20,106 nucleotides of DNA from the IMG/VR virus record IMGVR_UViG_3300032299_000306, positions 1 to 20,106 of that record; one strand, written 5' to 3'. Positions within the stretch are counted from its first letter, which is position 1; each line of letters starts with the position of its first letter. Of the stretch, positions 5,811 to 12,521 are shown one piece after another. The notes under the pieces were generated by a model. It ran no database searches. It was not told where the DNA came from and saw nothing but the letters and a program-made list of their open reading frames with translations. The stretch comes from a virus. A program made the position numbers and the translations under genes.

Positions 5811-6147
5811 AAAGCCGCTATCTGAGTTTTACAAAGACAACGCAAGAAAAGATAGTAGGCAATCTAAATGCAAGCCATGTCACGAAAAAATAAAAATTAA
5901 ATCTAGACTTGGCGCGTATGGCTTAACAACGGACACATACGCCGAGTTGTTTAAAACTCAAAATAACTGCTGCGCAATATGTAATGAAACTTTTACTGTT
6001 AAAAAACATATTCATATAGATCATTGCCATACAACAAATAAAGTACGGGCATTGCTTTGCCACGGGTGTAATACCGCAATAGGGCTACTAAAAGAATCTC
6101 CAGCAATTATAAAATCCGCCCTTCTTTACCTAGAAAAATATAATTGA
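5782..6147 (+). CDS. Endonuclease VII-type HNH nuclease
   Basis: 121 aa. The N-terminal zinc module C4-x2-C7...C30-x2-C33 mirrors that of the HNH gene at 707. The nuclease domain follows the T4 endonuclease VII pattern: zinc ligands C64-x2-C67 and C93-x2-C96, catalytic D80-H81-x-H83, and an Asn right after the last Cys (C96-N97), then TAIGLLK. T4 gp49 resolves Holliday junctions, but stand-alone relatives of this size in phages are often mobile. The gene is AT-rich against its surroundings, has its own SD (GGAGAG) and ends just before a strong terminator. Both a resolvase role and a homing role are possible; position suggests insertion next to the packaging gene. Confidence 0.85.
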   Translation: MKKCTKCGVEKPLSEFYKDNARKDSRQSKCKPCHEKIKIKSRLGAYGLTTDTYAELFKTQNNCCAICNETFTVKKHIHIDHCHTTNKVRALLCHGCNTAIGLLKESPAIIKSALLYLEKYN

Positions 6148-6151
6148 CAAA

Positions 6152-6176
6152 CGGGTCAGAAATGACCCGCTTTTTT
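6152..6176 (+). terminator. Rho-independent terminator with GAAA tetraloop
   Basis: Perfect 7-bp stem CGGGTCA/TGACCCG around a GAAA tetraloop, then C and six T. It starts five bases after the endonuclease VII-type stop codon. The T-run is also the 5' part of the conserved AT-rich motif. Confidence 0.88.
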
Positions 6177-6191
6177 GTATTATTATATGTA
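6172..6191 (+). promoter_or_regulatory. Conserved AT-rich motif, probable phage promoter (copy 2, fused to terminator)
   Basis: TTTTTGTATTATTATATGTA followed by CGC. The same GTACGC variant follows the copy at 10559. It lies 40 bp upstream of the DUF2800 start. The TTGACA at 6144 is 28 bp from the nearest TATTAT, too far for a sigma-70 pair. Promoter role inferred. Confidence 0.6.
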
Positions 6192-6230
6192 CGCAACTAA
6201 AAAGCCTAACCAGTCTAAAAAGGAAAAATT

Positions 6231-7364
6231 ATGACCGCCCACGCCTTATTGTCCGCCTCCGGTAGTAAAAGGTGGCTAATGTGTACCCCAAGTGCCAAAT
6301 TAGAGGCAACCCTACCAGAACCAAAACGCGGCGCCGGCGCCTTTGACTTTAGTCAAGAGGGTACCATGGCGCACTCCCTGGCAGAAGCTAAACTAAGACA
6401 CTATTATGGACAGATTGGAATAGAGGAATATGAAACAGAATACAACGCCGTTAAATCAACACCCTATTACAATGACGATTTCGAGGCTCACGTCGATAGT
6501 TACGTTTTATACGTCCGCAGCCAAATTGGTGATGGCGACACTCCCCTCTTTGAGCAGCGTGTGGACTTCTCTGATTGGATTCCTGACGGCTTTGGTACGG
6601 CCGATGTGGTTATACTTTCTAAGCACGCCATTCGCGTCATCGACCTCAAGTTCGGGAAAGGTATTCCCGTGTCTGCGATCGACAACACACAGCTCCGACT
6701 TTACGCTCTCGGAGCATGGTCTAAGTTTAAAGAAGAGTATCCAGGTATCAAAGAAGTCAGCTACACAATCCACCAGCCTCGCCTGGACAGCATATCAACT
6801 GATGGGACTACCGTTGCTAAGCTGGTCGACTGGGCCAACTACTTCGTCAAACCAAAAGCCAAAAAGGCCTGGAGCGGCGCGGGCGAGTTCCTCCCGGGCG
6901 AGTGGTGCCAGTTCTGCCGCGCAAAAGCGCAGTGCAGATCCCGCTCCGACTACAACACAGAGCTTGCAAAACAAGAGTTCAAAGCCCCAGCCCTCCTCTC
7001 AGAAGAAGAGGTTAGTGAAGTCCTAGCCAAGGCGCAGCAATTAAAAACCTGGGCCAATGACGTAGAAGAGTTTGCACTGACCCGGGCAGTAGACCAGGGA
7101 GTTATCCCACCGGGTTACAAGCTGACCACCACAAAGACCCATCGTAAGATCTCAGACAGCGCTTTAGCGGCCGTTGTGCTAGTCGAGAAGGGTATGAGTC
7201 CAGAAGTTATTTGGGAGCCTCCTAAGCTCAAATCCATAGCGACACTGGAAAAGCTGGGACCAAAGGGGCAGGTGGCGGCATGGTTGGGCGACCTGGTACT
7301 ACGACCTGACGGCGAGCCAAAGCTGGTCAGGGTTAAGGAAGACGCCAAGGAGGACTTTGCATGA
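6231..7364 (+). CDS. DUF2800 family Cas4/RecB-like PD-(D/E)XK nuclease
   Basis: 377 aa. The layout is that of an iron-sulfur RecB-type nuclease. One N-terminal Cys (C18 in RWLMCTPS) and a C-terminal cluster (C226-x2-C229-x5-C235) would hold a 4Fe-4S centre. Nuclease residues are H47 in TMAHSLAE, E108, D125 in GTADVVI, D138-L-K140, and Q154 within the QxxxY motif QLRLY. DUF2800 proteins in phages are usually next to DUF2815 and PolA, as here, and probably process DNA ends in replication or recombination; that role is inferred. There is an SD-like AAGGAA and its own upstream motif and terminator, so it opens a transcription unit. The ATG of the next gene overlaps its stop (ATGA). Confidence 0.9.
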   Translation: MTAHALLSASGSKRWLMCTPSAKLEATLPEPKRGAGAFDFSQEGTMAHSLAEAKLRHYYGQIGIEEYETEYNAVKSTPYYNDDFEAHVDSYVLYVRSQIGDGDTPLFEQRVDFSDWIPDGFGTADVVILSKHAIRVIDLKFGKGIPVSAIDNTQLRLYALGAWSKFKEEYPGIKEVSYTIHQPRLDSISTDGTTVAKLVDWANYFVKPKAKKAWSGAGEFLPGEWCQFCRAKAQCRSRSDYNTELAKQEFKAPALLSEEEVSEVLAKAQQLKTWANDVEEFALTRAVDQGVIPPGYKLTTTKTHRKISDSALAAVVLVEKGMSPEVIWEPPKLKSIATLEKLGPKGQVAAWLGDLVLRPDGEPKLVRVKEDAKEDFA

Positions 7365-7504
7365 GCTCATGGCTAATTGGAATTATCGGCGTGGTTTACT
7401 TTGCGGTGGCCATCGACCAGTTTATTAAGGGTGGCGTAGGGACGGGCATCATGTTTCTGGGCTACGCACTAGGTAACGTGGGGTTAGTAATCGTGGCTAA
7501 ATAG
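7361..7504 (+). CDS. Small two-helix membrane protein
   Basis: 47 aa. Two hydrophobic segments (WLIGIIGVVYFAVAI and GIMFLGYALGNVGLVIVA) are separated by a short DQFIKGGVGT loop. The middle motif DQxxKGGxGxG..F.GYALGNVGL is familiar from small uncharacterised phage proteins. The start overlaps the DUF2800 stop (ATGA), with AAGGAG just upstream. It is probably an inner-membrane protein; no lysis-specific features are seen. Confidence 0.75.
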   Translation: MSSWLIGIIGVVYFAVAIDQFIKGGVGTGIMFLGYALGNVGLVIVAK

Positions 7505-7512
7505 GAGACAGT

Positions 7513-7770
7513 ATGAGGGTAGAGTGCTACGGGGTGGAGGTAGAAATTCCGGACCTGTTGATTGATAAGTTTGCAAAAGACTTTGACTCTCTACCAGGCA
7601 GCGGCGCAAGAGAAAGTGTGCACCAGCTGAGAGAATCAATAGGCGAGATCTTAGATATACTAACAGAAGAGCCGGAGTTGCTGGAAGAAAGGGATTACAT
7701 GCAGGACTTTATCCAGGCGATGGCAATGCGGGAGGCAATGAGTAAGCTAGGTATTTTGTACGACGCCTAA
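7513..7770 (+). CDS. Hypothetical acidic protein
   Basis: 85 aa, strongly acidic and helical. A short β-start (RVECYGVEVEIPDLLIDKFA) is followed by two long helices, one with EEPELLEERDYMQDF. No family recognised. SD TAGGAGA precedes the ATG. It is the last gene of the unit started at 6172. Confidence 0.65.
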   Translation: MRVECYGVEVEIPDLLIDKFAKDFDSLPGSGARESVHQLRESIGEILDILTEEPELLEERDYMQDFIQAMAMREAMSKLGILYDA

Positions 7771-7785
7771 CTATCTCACATTGTG
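7768..7785 (+). promoter_or_regulatory. Repeated post-stop block, TAACTATYTCACATKGTG (copy A)
   Basis: TAACTATCTCACATTGTG begins at a stop codon. It matches 16 of 18 bases at 10513-10530, which also begins at a stop codon and also precedes the conserved AT-rich motif. The centre TCACA-T-TGTGA is an inverted repeat in this copy and less perfect in the other. It might be an operator, or part of a shared terminator/promoter cassette. Role unknown. Confidence 0.4.
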
Positions 7786-7808
7786 AAACAGCAAATGTCG
7801 TGTTTTTT
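7778..7808 (+). terminator. Weak possible terminator
   Basis: ACATT (7778-7782) can pair with AATGT (7794-7798), then CG, TG and six T. The stem is short and AT-only, so efficiency is doubtful. It sits where the stronger terminators sit at the other motif copies. Confidence 0.3.
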
Positions 7809-7823
7809 GTATTATTATATATA
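7804..7823 (+). promoter_or_regulatory. Conserved AT-rich motif, probable phage promoter (copy 3)
   Basis: TTTTTGTATTATTATATATA, identical over all 20 bases to the copy at 4381. It lies 67 bp upstream of the DUF2815 ATG, almost the same distance as copy 1 has from its gene (68 bp). Promoter role inferred. Confidence 0.6.
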
Positions 7824-7890
7824 GCAACAAAGGGTAGACAGATTGGCCCCTATTGAAGACCAATCTTAATGTTAAAAAGGAATCATCATC

Positions 7891-8409
7891 ATGGCAACAA
7901 AATCAATCAAGACCAAGTTTGTAACCGGCAAGGTACGTTTTTCTTACGCTAACGTGTTCCAGCCAGCTGAGACACCTAACGGCACACTAAAGTACTCGGT
8001 ATCAATCTTGATCCCAAAGTCTGACACAGACACCGTGGCTCGCTTTAAGAAGGCATTTGAGGAGACCAAGACAGCCAACGCAGCAGTATGGGGCGGCTCG
8101 ATCCCTAAGGTACTCAAGGGCGGCTTACGCGACGGCGACGAAGAGAAAGACGACGCAGCTTATGCTGGTCACTACTTTATCAACGCCAGCTCCAACGAAA
8201 AGCCTGGCATCGTCGACGCAGACTTAAACCCAATCATTGACACCAGCGAGTTCTACTCAGGTTGCTATGGTCGTGCCTCAATCACATTGTATCCGTACGA
8301 TACAAGCGGTTCTAAGGGCATTGCAGCAGGACTCAACAACGTCCAGAAGTTAGAGGACGGTGAGAAGTTTGGTGGCTCTACATCAGCAGCAGCAGACTTC
8401 GCAGTATAA
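7891..8409 (+). CDS. DUF2815 single-stranded DNA-binding protein
   Basis: 172 aa. Recognisable DUF2815 (phage SSB, Enc34-like OB fold): VRFSYANVFQP near the N-terminus, KYSVSILIPKSDTDT, the LRDGDEEK segment, then FINASSNEKPGIVD and FYSGCYGRASITLYPYD, and a Ala/Ser-rich tail. The family coats ssDNA at replication forks. Its partners in other phages are DUF2800 and PolA, which flank it here. The unit has its own motif upstream and a strong terminator after it, as expected for a protein needed in large amounts. There is an SD AAGGAA before a CATCATCATC spacer. Confidence 0.9.
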   Translation: MATKSIKTKFVTGKVRFSYANVFQPAETPNGTLKYSVSILIPKSDTDTVARFKKAFEETKTANAAVWGGSIPKVLKGGLRDGDEEKDDAAYAGHYFINASSNEKPGIVDADLNPIIDTSEFYSGCYGRASITLYPYDTSGSKGIAAGLNNVQKLEDGEKFGGSTSAAADFAV

Positions 8410-8435
8410 GTAGTTTGTAGTACCCCGTAGTGGGC

Positions 8436-8467
8436 AGCCCGGCGTAGAAACTGCGTCGGGCTTTTTT
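8436..8467 (+). terminator. Rho-independent terminator
   Basis: Nine-base-pair stem AGCCCGGCG/CGTCGGGCT with one G-U pair, a nine-base loop and six T. It stands 26 bp after the SSB stop and 32 bp before the reductase start. No copy of the AT-rich motif follows, so the reductase probably depends on read-through or an unseen promoter. Confidence 0.85.
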
Positions 8468-8498
8468 ATCCTTATAAACCTATAACAAGAAAGACACC

Positions 8499-10373
8499 AT
8501 GGATCAGTACCAAGAATACATTGCAGCAAGTCGATACGCCCGCTACCAAGACGACAAGGGTCGTCGTGAGTCCTGGGATGAGACGGTGCAGCGATTTGTA
8601 GACTATATTTTTAGCCGTACCCCCGTAATCTCCGCAAATTCTGCGGTGAAAGAGGAATTATTCGCCGCAATTAAAAACCTAGAACTTATGCCGTCCATGC
8701 GTGCCATGATGACGGCAGGAAAGAGTGCCGATCGTGATAATACTTGCGTCTATAATTGTAGCTATCTGCCTGTTGACGATCCTAAGTCGTTCGACGAGGC
8801 AATGTTCATCTTGTTATGTGGCACGGGTGTCGGCTTTTCGGTGGAATCAAAGTACATTACGTTACTGCCGGAAGTGCCGGAAAAACTTTTTGAGTCAGAG
8901 CACACGATCGTCGTCCACGACTCCAAAGAAGGCTGGGCCAAATCATTACGTCTACTCCTGGCAAACCTATGGTCCGGTGAAATACCTAAATGGGACGTCA
9001 GCAACGTCCGCGCCGCCGGAACACGACTTAAAACGTTTGGAGGAAGAGCTTCCGGGCCGGAACCATTAGTCGACCTGTTTAACTTTGCCGTAGCGTTATT
9101 TAAAAATGCAAAGGGTCGTCGCCTGCATTCGTTAGAGTGCCACGACCTGATGTGTAAAATTGGTGAGGTGGTTGTAGTTGGTGGTGTTCGCCGTTCTGCA
9201 ATGATCTCGTTGTCTGACCTTGATGATGAAAGGATTCGTCATGCTAAAGCTGGACCTTGGTGGGATACCGCACCCCATCGCGCGTTGGCTAATAACTCGG
9301 CGGTGTATAGCGAGACACCTACAGTGGGCAAGTTTATGGAAGAATGGCTCTCTTTGTACAACTCTCATAGTGGGGAACGGGGCATTTTTAATCGCGAAGC
9401 AGCCCGTAAGACTGTGGAAAAGTACGGTCATCGTGACCCAAATTATGAGTTCGGTACAAATCCATGTTCTGAAATTGTTTTGCGTCCGTACCAATTTTGT
9501 AATTTGTCTGAATGTGTAGTACGACATGATGACACCAAAGAAACCTTATTGCGTAAAGTGCGGCTTGCCACCATCCTTGGTACAATCCAAAGTACCTTCA
9601 CAAAATTCCCTTACCTGCGAAAAGTGTGGCAACGCAATACCGAAGAAGAACGCTTACTCGGAGTCTCACTCACCGGTATCTATGACAACAAACTCTTGTG
9701 TACACAAGGAGAGGAATTAAATGTTTTACTGGACGAACTTAGAGAATGCGCTCGAGCTACAAATAAAGAATGGGCAGCAGCTCTCGGAATCCCTGAGAGC
9801 GCTTCTATTACATGCGTCAAGCCAAGTGGAACAGTATCCCAGCTTGTTGATTCGGCGAGCGGCATCCACCCTCGCCACTCTAAATACTATATCCGAAGAG
9901 TGCGAGGAGATAAAAAAGATCCTCTCACCCAATTCCTTATTGGACAAGGAGTACCAGCTGAAGACTGCGTTTACAAGCCAACCCAAACTACCGTCTTCAG
10001 TTTCCCTCAAAGAGCACCTGACGGACTTGTTAGAAACGACGTCACACCAATCGCCCACCTCGAGCTCTGGCTTACCTACCAGCGACACTGGTGCGAGCAC
10101 AAGCCCTCCGTTACTATCTCAGTTGCAGAAAAAGACTGGCCAAGTGTCGGAGCCTGGACCTGGGATCATTTCGGCGAAATCAGCGGAGTTAGCTATCTCC
10201 CGTACGACGGCGGAACATATCGCCAAGCTCCGTACGAAGAGTGTACGGAAGAAGAGTACAACAAGCTCAAAGCCAGCATCCCCAAAATTAACTGGCTAGA
10301 TCTTAAAGAGAACACAGATAACGTAGAGGGCGCGCAGATGTTGGCGTGTACTGCCGGTGTCTGCGAAATCTGA
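8499..10373 (+). CDS. nrdJ: Adenosylcobalamin-dependent (class II) ribonucleotide reductase
   Basis: 624 aa, complete. It reduces ribonucleoside (tri)phosphates to deoxy forms using vitamin B12 coenzyme. Key residues follow the Lactobacillus leichmannii enzyme: an N-terminal redox Cys in NTCVYNCSYLP (about 81-91), then NPCSEI with radical-site Cys and Glu (about 323 and 325). A second Cys lies eleven residues after the first (QFC, about 334), exactly the C408-E410-C419 spacing. The C-terminal CTAGVC pair (about 616-622) matches C731/C736. LLCGTGVGFSVE and PSGTVSQLVD are further family blocks. It is shorter than the 739-aa reference. The ATG has only a weak SD (AAGAAAG). It supplies dNTPs for the polymerase downstream. 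The C-terminus overlaps the DUF1289-like gene by 17 bases. Confidence 0.93.
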   Translation: MDQYQEYIAASRYARYQDDKGRRESWDETVQRFVDYIFSRTPVISANSAVKEELFAAIKNLELMPSMRAMMTAGKSADRDNTCVYNCSYLPVDDPKSFDEAMFILLCGTGVGFSVESKYITLLPEVPEKLFESEHTIVVHDSKEGWAKSLRLLLANLWSGEIPKWDVSNVRAAGTRLKTFGGRASGPEPLVDLFNFAVALFKNAKGRRLHSLECHDLMCKIGEVVVVGGVRRSAMISLSDLDDERIRHAKAGPWWDTAPHRALANNSAVYSETPTVGKFMEEWLSLYNSHSGERGIFNREAARKTVEKYGHRDPNYEFGTNPCSEIVLRPYQFCNLSECVVRHDDTKETLLRKVRLATILGTIQSTFTKFPYLRKVWQRNTEEERLLGVSLTGIYDNKLLCTQGEELNVLLDELRECARATNKEWAAALGIPESASITCVKPSGTVSQLVDSASGIHPRHSKYYIRRVRGDKKDPLTQFLIGQGVPAEDCVYKPTQTTVFSFPQRAPDGLVRNDVTPIAHLELWLTYQRHWCEHKPSVTISVAEKDWPSVGAWTWDHFGEISGVSYLPYDGGTYRQAPYEECTEEEYNKLKASIPKINWLDLKENTDNVEGAQMLACTAGVCEI

Positions 10374-10515
10374 GGTCAAATCTCCATGCAACGGTGTTTG
10401 CCGCCTTAACCTATTTAACGTATGTAAAGGATGCAAACGAACCAAGGAGGAGATTTCTAAATGGTATGTTATGACTGACGCTGAAAAGTTAGCCGTAATA
10501 AAAAGACTAAAGTAA
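10357..10515 (+). CDS. DUF1289-like small Cys-rich protein
   Basis: 52 aa from a GTG at 10357 inside the end of nrdJ: MSAKSEVKSPCNGVCRLNL, then NVCKGCKRTKEEISKW, YVMTDAEKLAVIKRLK. The pattern SPCxGVCxL...C-x2-C-x-R-T-x2-E-I-x2-W...MTDAEK...VIxRL is the DUF1289 signature (four Cys: 11, 15, 23, 26). DUF1289 proteins are widespread in Proteobacteria, often described as putative Fe-S or zinc proteins, with no settled function. Coupling to the reductase gene suggests a linked metal or redox role (inference). No SD is seen before the GTG, so translation would depend on coupling, and a slightly different start is possible. Confidence 0.75.
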   Translation: MSAKSEVKSPCNGVCRLNLFNVCKGCKRTKEEISKWYVMTDAEKLAVIKRLK

Positions 10516-10530
10516 CTATTTCACATGGTG
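10513..10530 (+). promoter_or_regulatory. Repeated post-stop block, TAACTATYTCACATKGTG (copy B)
   Basis: TAACTATTTCACATGGTG, 16 of 18 identical to 7768-7785 and in the same context: first bases are a stop codon, and the AT-rich motif follows 29 bases downstream (19 in copy A). Possible operator or remnant of a duplicated intergenic cassette. Confidence 0.4.
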
Positions 10531-10537
10531 GTAGTTT

Positions 10538-10563
10538 GGGGCTCCTTCGGGGGCCCCTTTTTT
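10538..10563 (+). terminator. Rho-independent terminator with TTCG tetraloop
   Basis: Eight-bp stem GGGGCTCC/GGGGCCCC (one U-G pair) closed by the very stable TTCG tetraloop, followed by six T. The T-run merges into the conserved AT-rich motif. Confidence 0.9.
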
Positions 10564-10578
10564 GTATTATTATATGTA
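10559..10578 (+). promoter_or_regulatory. Conserved AT-rich motif, probable phage promoter (copy 4, fused to terminator)
   Basis: TTTTTGTATTATTATATGTA followed by CGCC, the same variant as the copy at 6172. It lies 32 bp upstream of the DNA polymerase ATG. Promoter role inferred. Confidence 0.6.
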
Positions 10579-10610
10579 CGCCGATACGTCGGCTTGCCTA
10601 AGGAGCTTAT

Positions 10611-12521
10611 ATGATTTACAGCATTGACTTTGAGACACGCAGCGCCATCGACCTAGCCGAACAGGGGCTAGACATCTACGCCAACGACCCCAGCACAGAA
10701 GTCCTGTGTATTGCTTACGGCACCGCACCCGATAATGTAGTAGTTAAAAAACCAGAACCTATAGAGCATTGGGATCTACTTCTCCATGTCAGAGAAGGCG
10801 GTAAGATCCAGGCGTGGAACGCCATGTTTGAGTACGCCATCTGGAACTGCGTCTGTGTGCCCAAGTACGGCTGGCCTCGCCTCAAGCTGGAGCAGTGCAT
10901 TGACTCCATGGCTATTGCAGCAGCTAATAACGTACCACAGTCTCTTGGCGATGCGGCTATCTTTATGGATGCCGCACATCAAAAAGACACCCGTGGTCGC
11001 TATTTGATTCAAAAGCTCTGTAAGCCAGGGAAGAATGGGTTTAATGACGATTCGGAGTTGATGCGGGAATTGTTTGATTACTGCGCACAGGACGTACGCA
11101 CAGAGATGGCGATTGTAGCCAATTTAAGGCCCCTTACAGCCGTCGAACAGGACATCTGGACCCTTACCCAGCGGATCAATACAAGAGGCGTCCCAGTGGA
11201 TCCTAATGAGCTCCAAAACGCCGTCTTGGCCTGCGAGAACGCTCAGGGTGCCCTGGACAACGAGCTCCTTGCCATTACCGGCTGCAAGCCCTCAGAGAGA
11301 GCCAAGTTGCTGAGTTGGTTAAATACGCAGGGAGCGGAAATGGCCGACTTGACCGCCAACACCGTTTCAGCTAAGTTAGTAAGCACTGACTTATTTGATA
11401 ACGTGCGCAGGGCATTGGAGTTAAGACAGGAGGGGAGCCAGACTAGCGTGGCTAAGTACGCTAAGATGCAGGAGATCCAACGTGAAGGAAGAATCAGAAA
11501 TACGCTTATCTACCACGGGGCTAGTACTGGCCGCTGGGCTAGTCGCGGCGGACTTAATCTGCAGAATATTGCCCGTCCCACAATCAGTGACGAAGAAATT
11601 GAGCTTGCCATTCCTCGTGTTTTTTCTGCGGCGACTGGTACAATGGGAGAGCTATCCTCTCTGGTTCGAAGTGCGATCAAGGCGCCGGATGGAAAGACCT
11701 TTGTGGACGTGGATTTCAGCTCGATTGAGAACCGAGTTGGGGTTTACCTAGCAGGGCAAAATGATAAGGTTGAACTATTTAGAAAGGGATTAGATGAGTA
11801 CAAGGTGTTCGCTAGTGAATCGCTTTACCGCGTGCCTTACGACCAGGTTACAAAAGACATGCGACAAGTTAGCAAGTCCGCTGTACTTGGAGCAATGTTT
11901 GGACAGGGCGCAAAAGGCCTTGTCAAGTACGCGGAAGGAATGGGAGTCACGCTGTCAGAAGGACAGGCAAAGAACGCAGTAGATAGTTATCGCACGTCCT
12001 ATGTTCGTGTAAAGGAGCTATGGGCGAAGTGCGAGGGCGCTGCGATTCAAGCAGTAGAGAATCCCGGCAACCCGTTTCGCGCCGGTGATAGACTGGTTTT
12101 GAAAGTTGCCAAAAATGCTCTGTGGATGCAATTACCATCAGGCAGGCTTATCTGCTGGCAGCGGCCACAGCTCGATCTGCTCACCACACCATGGGGGCAG
12201 CAAAAGGTCGGCGTCACTGTCCACAGCCAGAACACTTACACTCGGCAGTGGAGCAGGAACGCTCTTATTGGTAGCTCTATTTTTCAATCCGCTGTGCAGG
12301 GTACCGCTAGGGATTGTCTTGCCGTGGCTATGATTAACCTTGAGAAAGCCGGTTACGAGGTGATCAACAGTATTCATGATGAGGTGCTGCTCCTAGTGGA
12401 AGAACAAAACGGGGAGTCCGCACTGGAGGATGTCTTAAAGATTATGACCGTCCCGCCAACATGGGCTCCCGATTTTCCTCTCGCTGCGGAGGGTTGGGTA
12501 AGTAAGCGCTACAAGAAGTAG
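10611..12521 (+). CDS. polA: Family A DNA polymerase with 3'-5' exonuclease domain
   Basis: 636 aa. The exonuclease domain (1-175) shows Exo I D6-F-E8-T, Exo II in WNAMFEY (69-75) and Exo III Y157-C-A-Q-D161. Polymerase motif A is D368-F-S-S-I-E373-N-R. Motif B is R418-Q-V-S-K422-S-A-V-L426-G-A-M-F430-G. Motif C is H589-D-E591. Aligning motif B to E. coli Pol I puts Leu426 at the Phe762 position and Phe430 at Tyr766. There is no 5'-3' exonuclease domain, as usual for phage enzymes. It is the replicative polymerase of the phage, with the SSB, helicase and reductase nearby. A strong SD (AAGGAG) and its own motif and terminator precede it. It ends directly against the opposing gene. Confidence 0.95.
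   Translation: MIYSIDFETRSAIDLAEQGLDIYANDPSTEVLCIAYGTAPDNVVVKKPEPIEHWDLLLHVREGGKIQAWNAMFEYAIWNCVCVPKYGWPRLKLEQCIDSMAIAAANNVPQSLGDAAIFMDAAHQKDTRGRYLIQKLCKPGKNGFNDDSELMRELFDYCAQDVRTEMAIVANLRPLTAVEQDIWTLTQRINTRGVPVDPNELQNAVLACENAQGALDNELLAITGCKPSERAKLLSWLNTQGAEMADLTANTVSAKLVSTDLFDNVRRALELRQEGSQTSVAKYAKMQEIQREGRIRNTLIYHGASTGRWASRGGLNLQNIARPTISDEEIELAIPRVFSAATGTMGELSSLVRSAIKAPDGKTFVDVDFSSIENRVGVYLAGQNDKVELFRKGLDEYKVFASESLYRVPYDQVTKDMRQVSKSAVLGAMFGQGAKGLVKYAEGMGVTLSEGQAKNAVDSYRTSYVRVKELWAKCEGAAIQAVENPGNPFRAGDRLVLKVAKNALWMQLPSGRLICWQRPQLDLLTTPWGQQKVGVTVHSQNTYTRQWSRNALIGSSIFQSAVQGTARDCLAVAMINLEKAGYEVINSIHDEVLLLVEEQNGESALEDVLKIMTVPPTWAPDFPLAAEGWVSKRYKK

Noticed and set aside
6144-6149. TTGACA box upstream of the motif at 6172, as a sigma-70 -35 element
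   Set aside because: It overlaps a stop codon and is 28 bp from the nearest TATTAT, too far for a -35/-10 pair; the other motif copies have no such box.
6330-6341. Perfect palindrome GGCGCCGGCGCC
   Set aside because: Falls in coding sequence for an Arg-Gly-Ala-Gly-Ala stretch of the DUF2800 protein; a single copy with no positional meaning, so probably codon-driven chance.
8462-8480. TTTTTTATCCTTATAAACC before nrdJ as a sixth copy of the AT-rich motif
   Set aside because: Shares only the T-run and general A/T content; the invariant GTATTATTATAT core is missing.
9721-10299. 192-codon + strand frame inside nrdJ
   Set aside because: Lies fully within the reductase in another frame; Ser/Thr/Leu-rich with no motif. 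The reductase frame carries the active-site residues across it.
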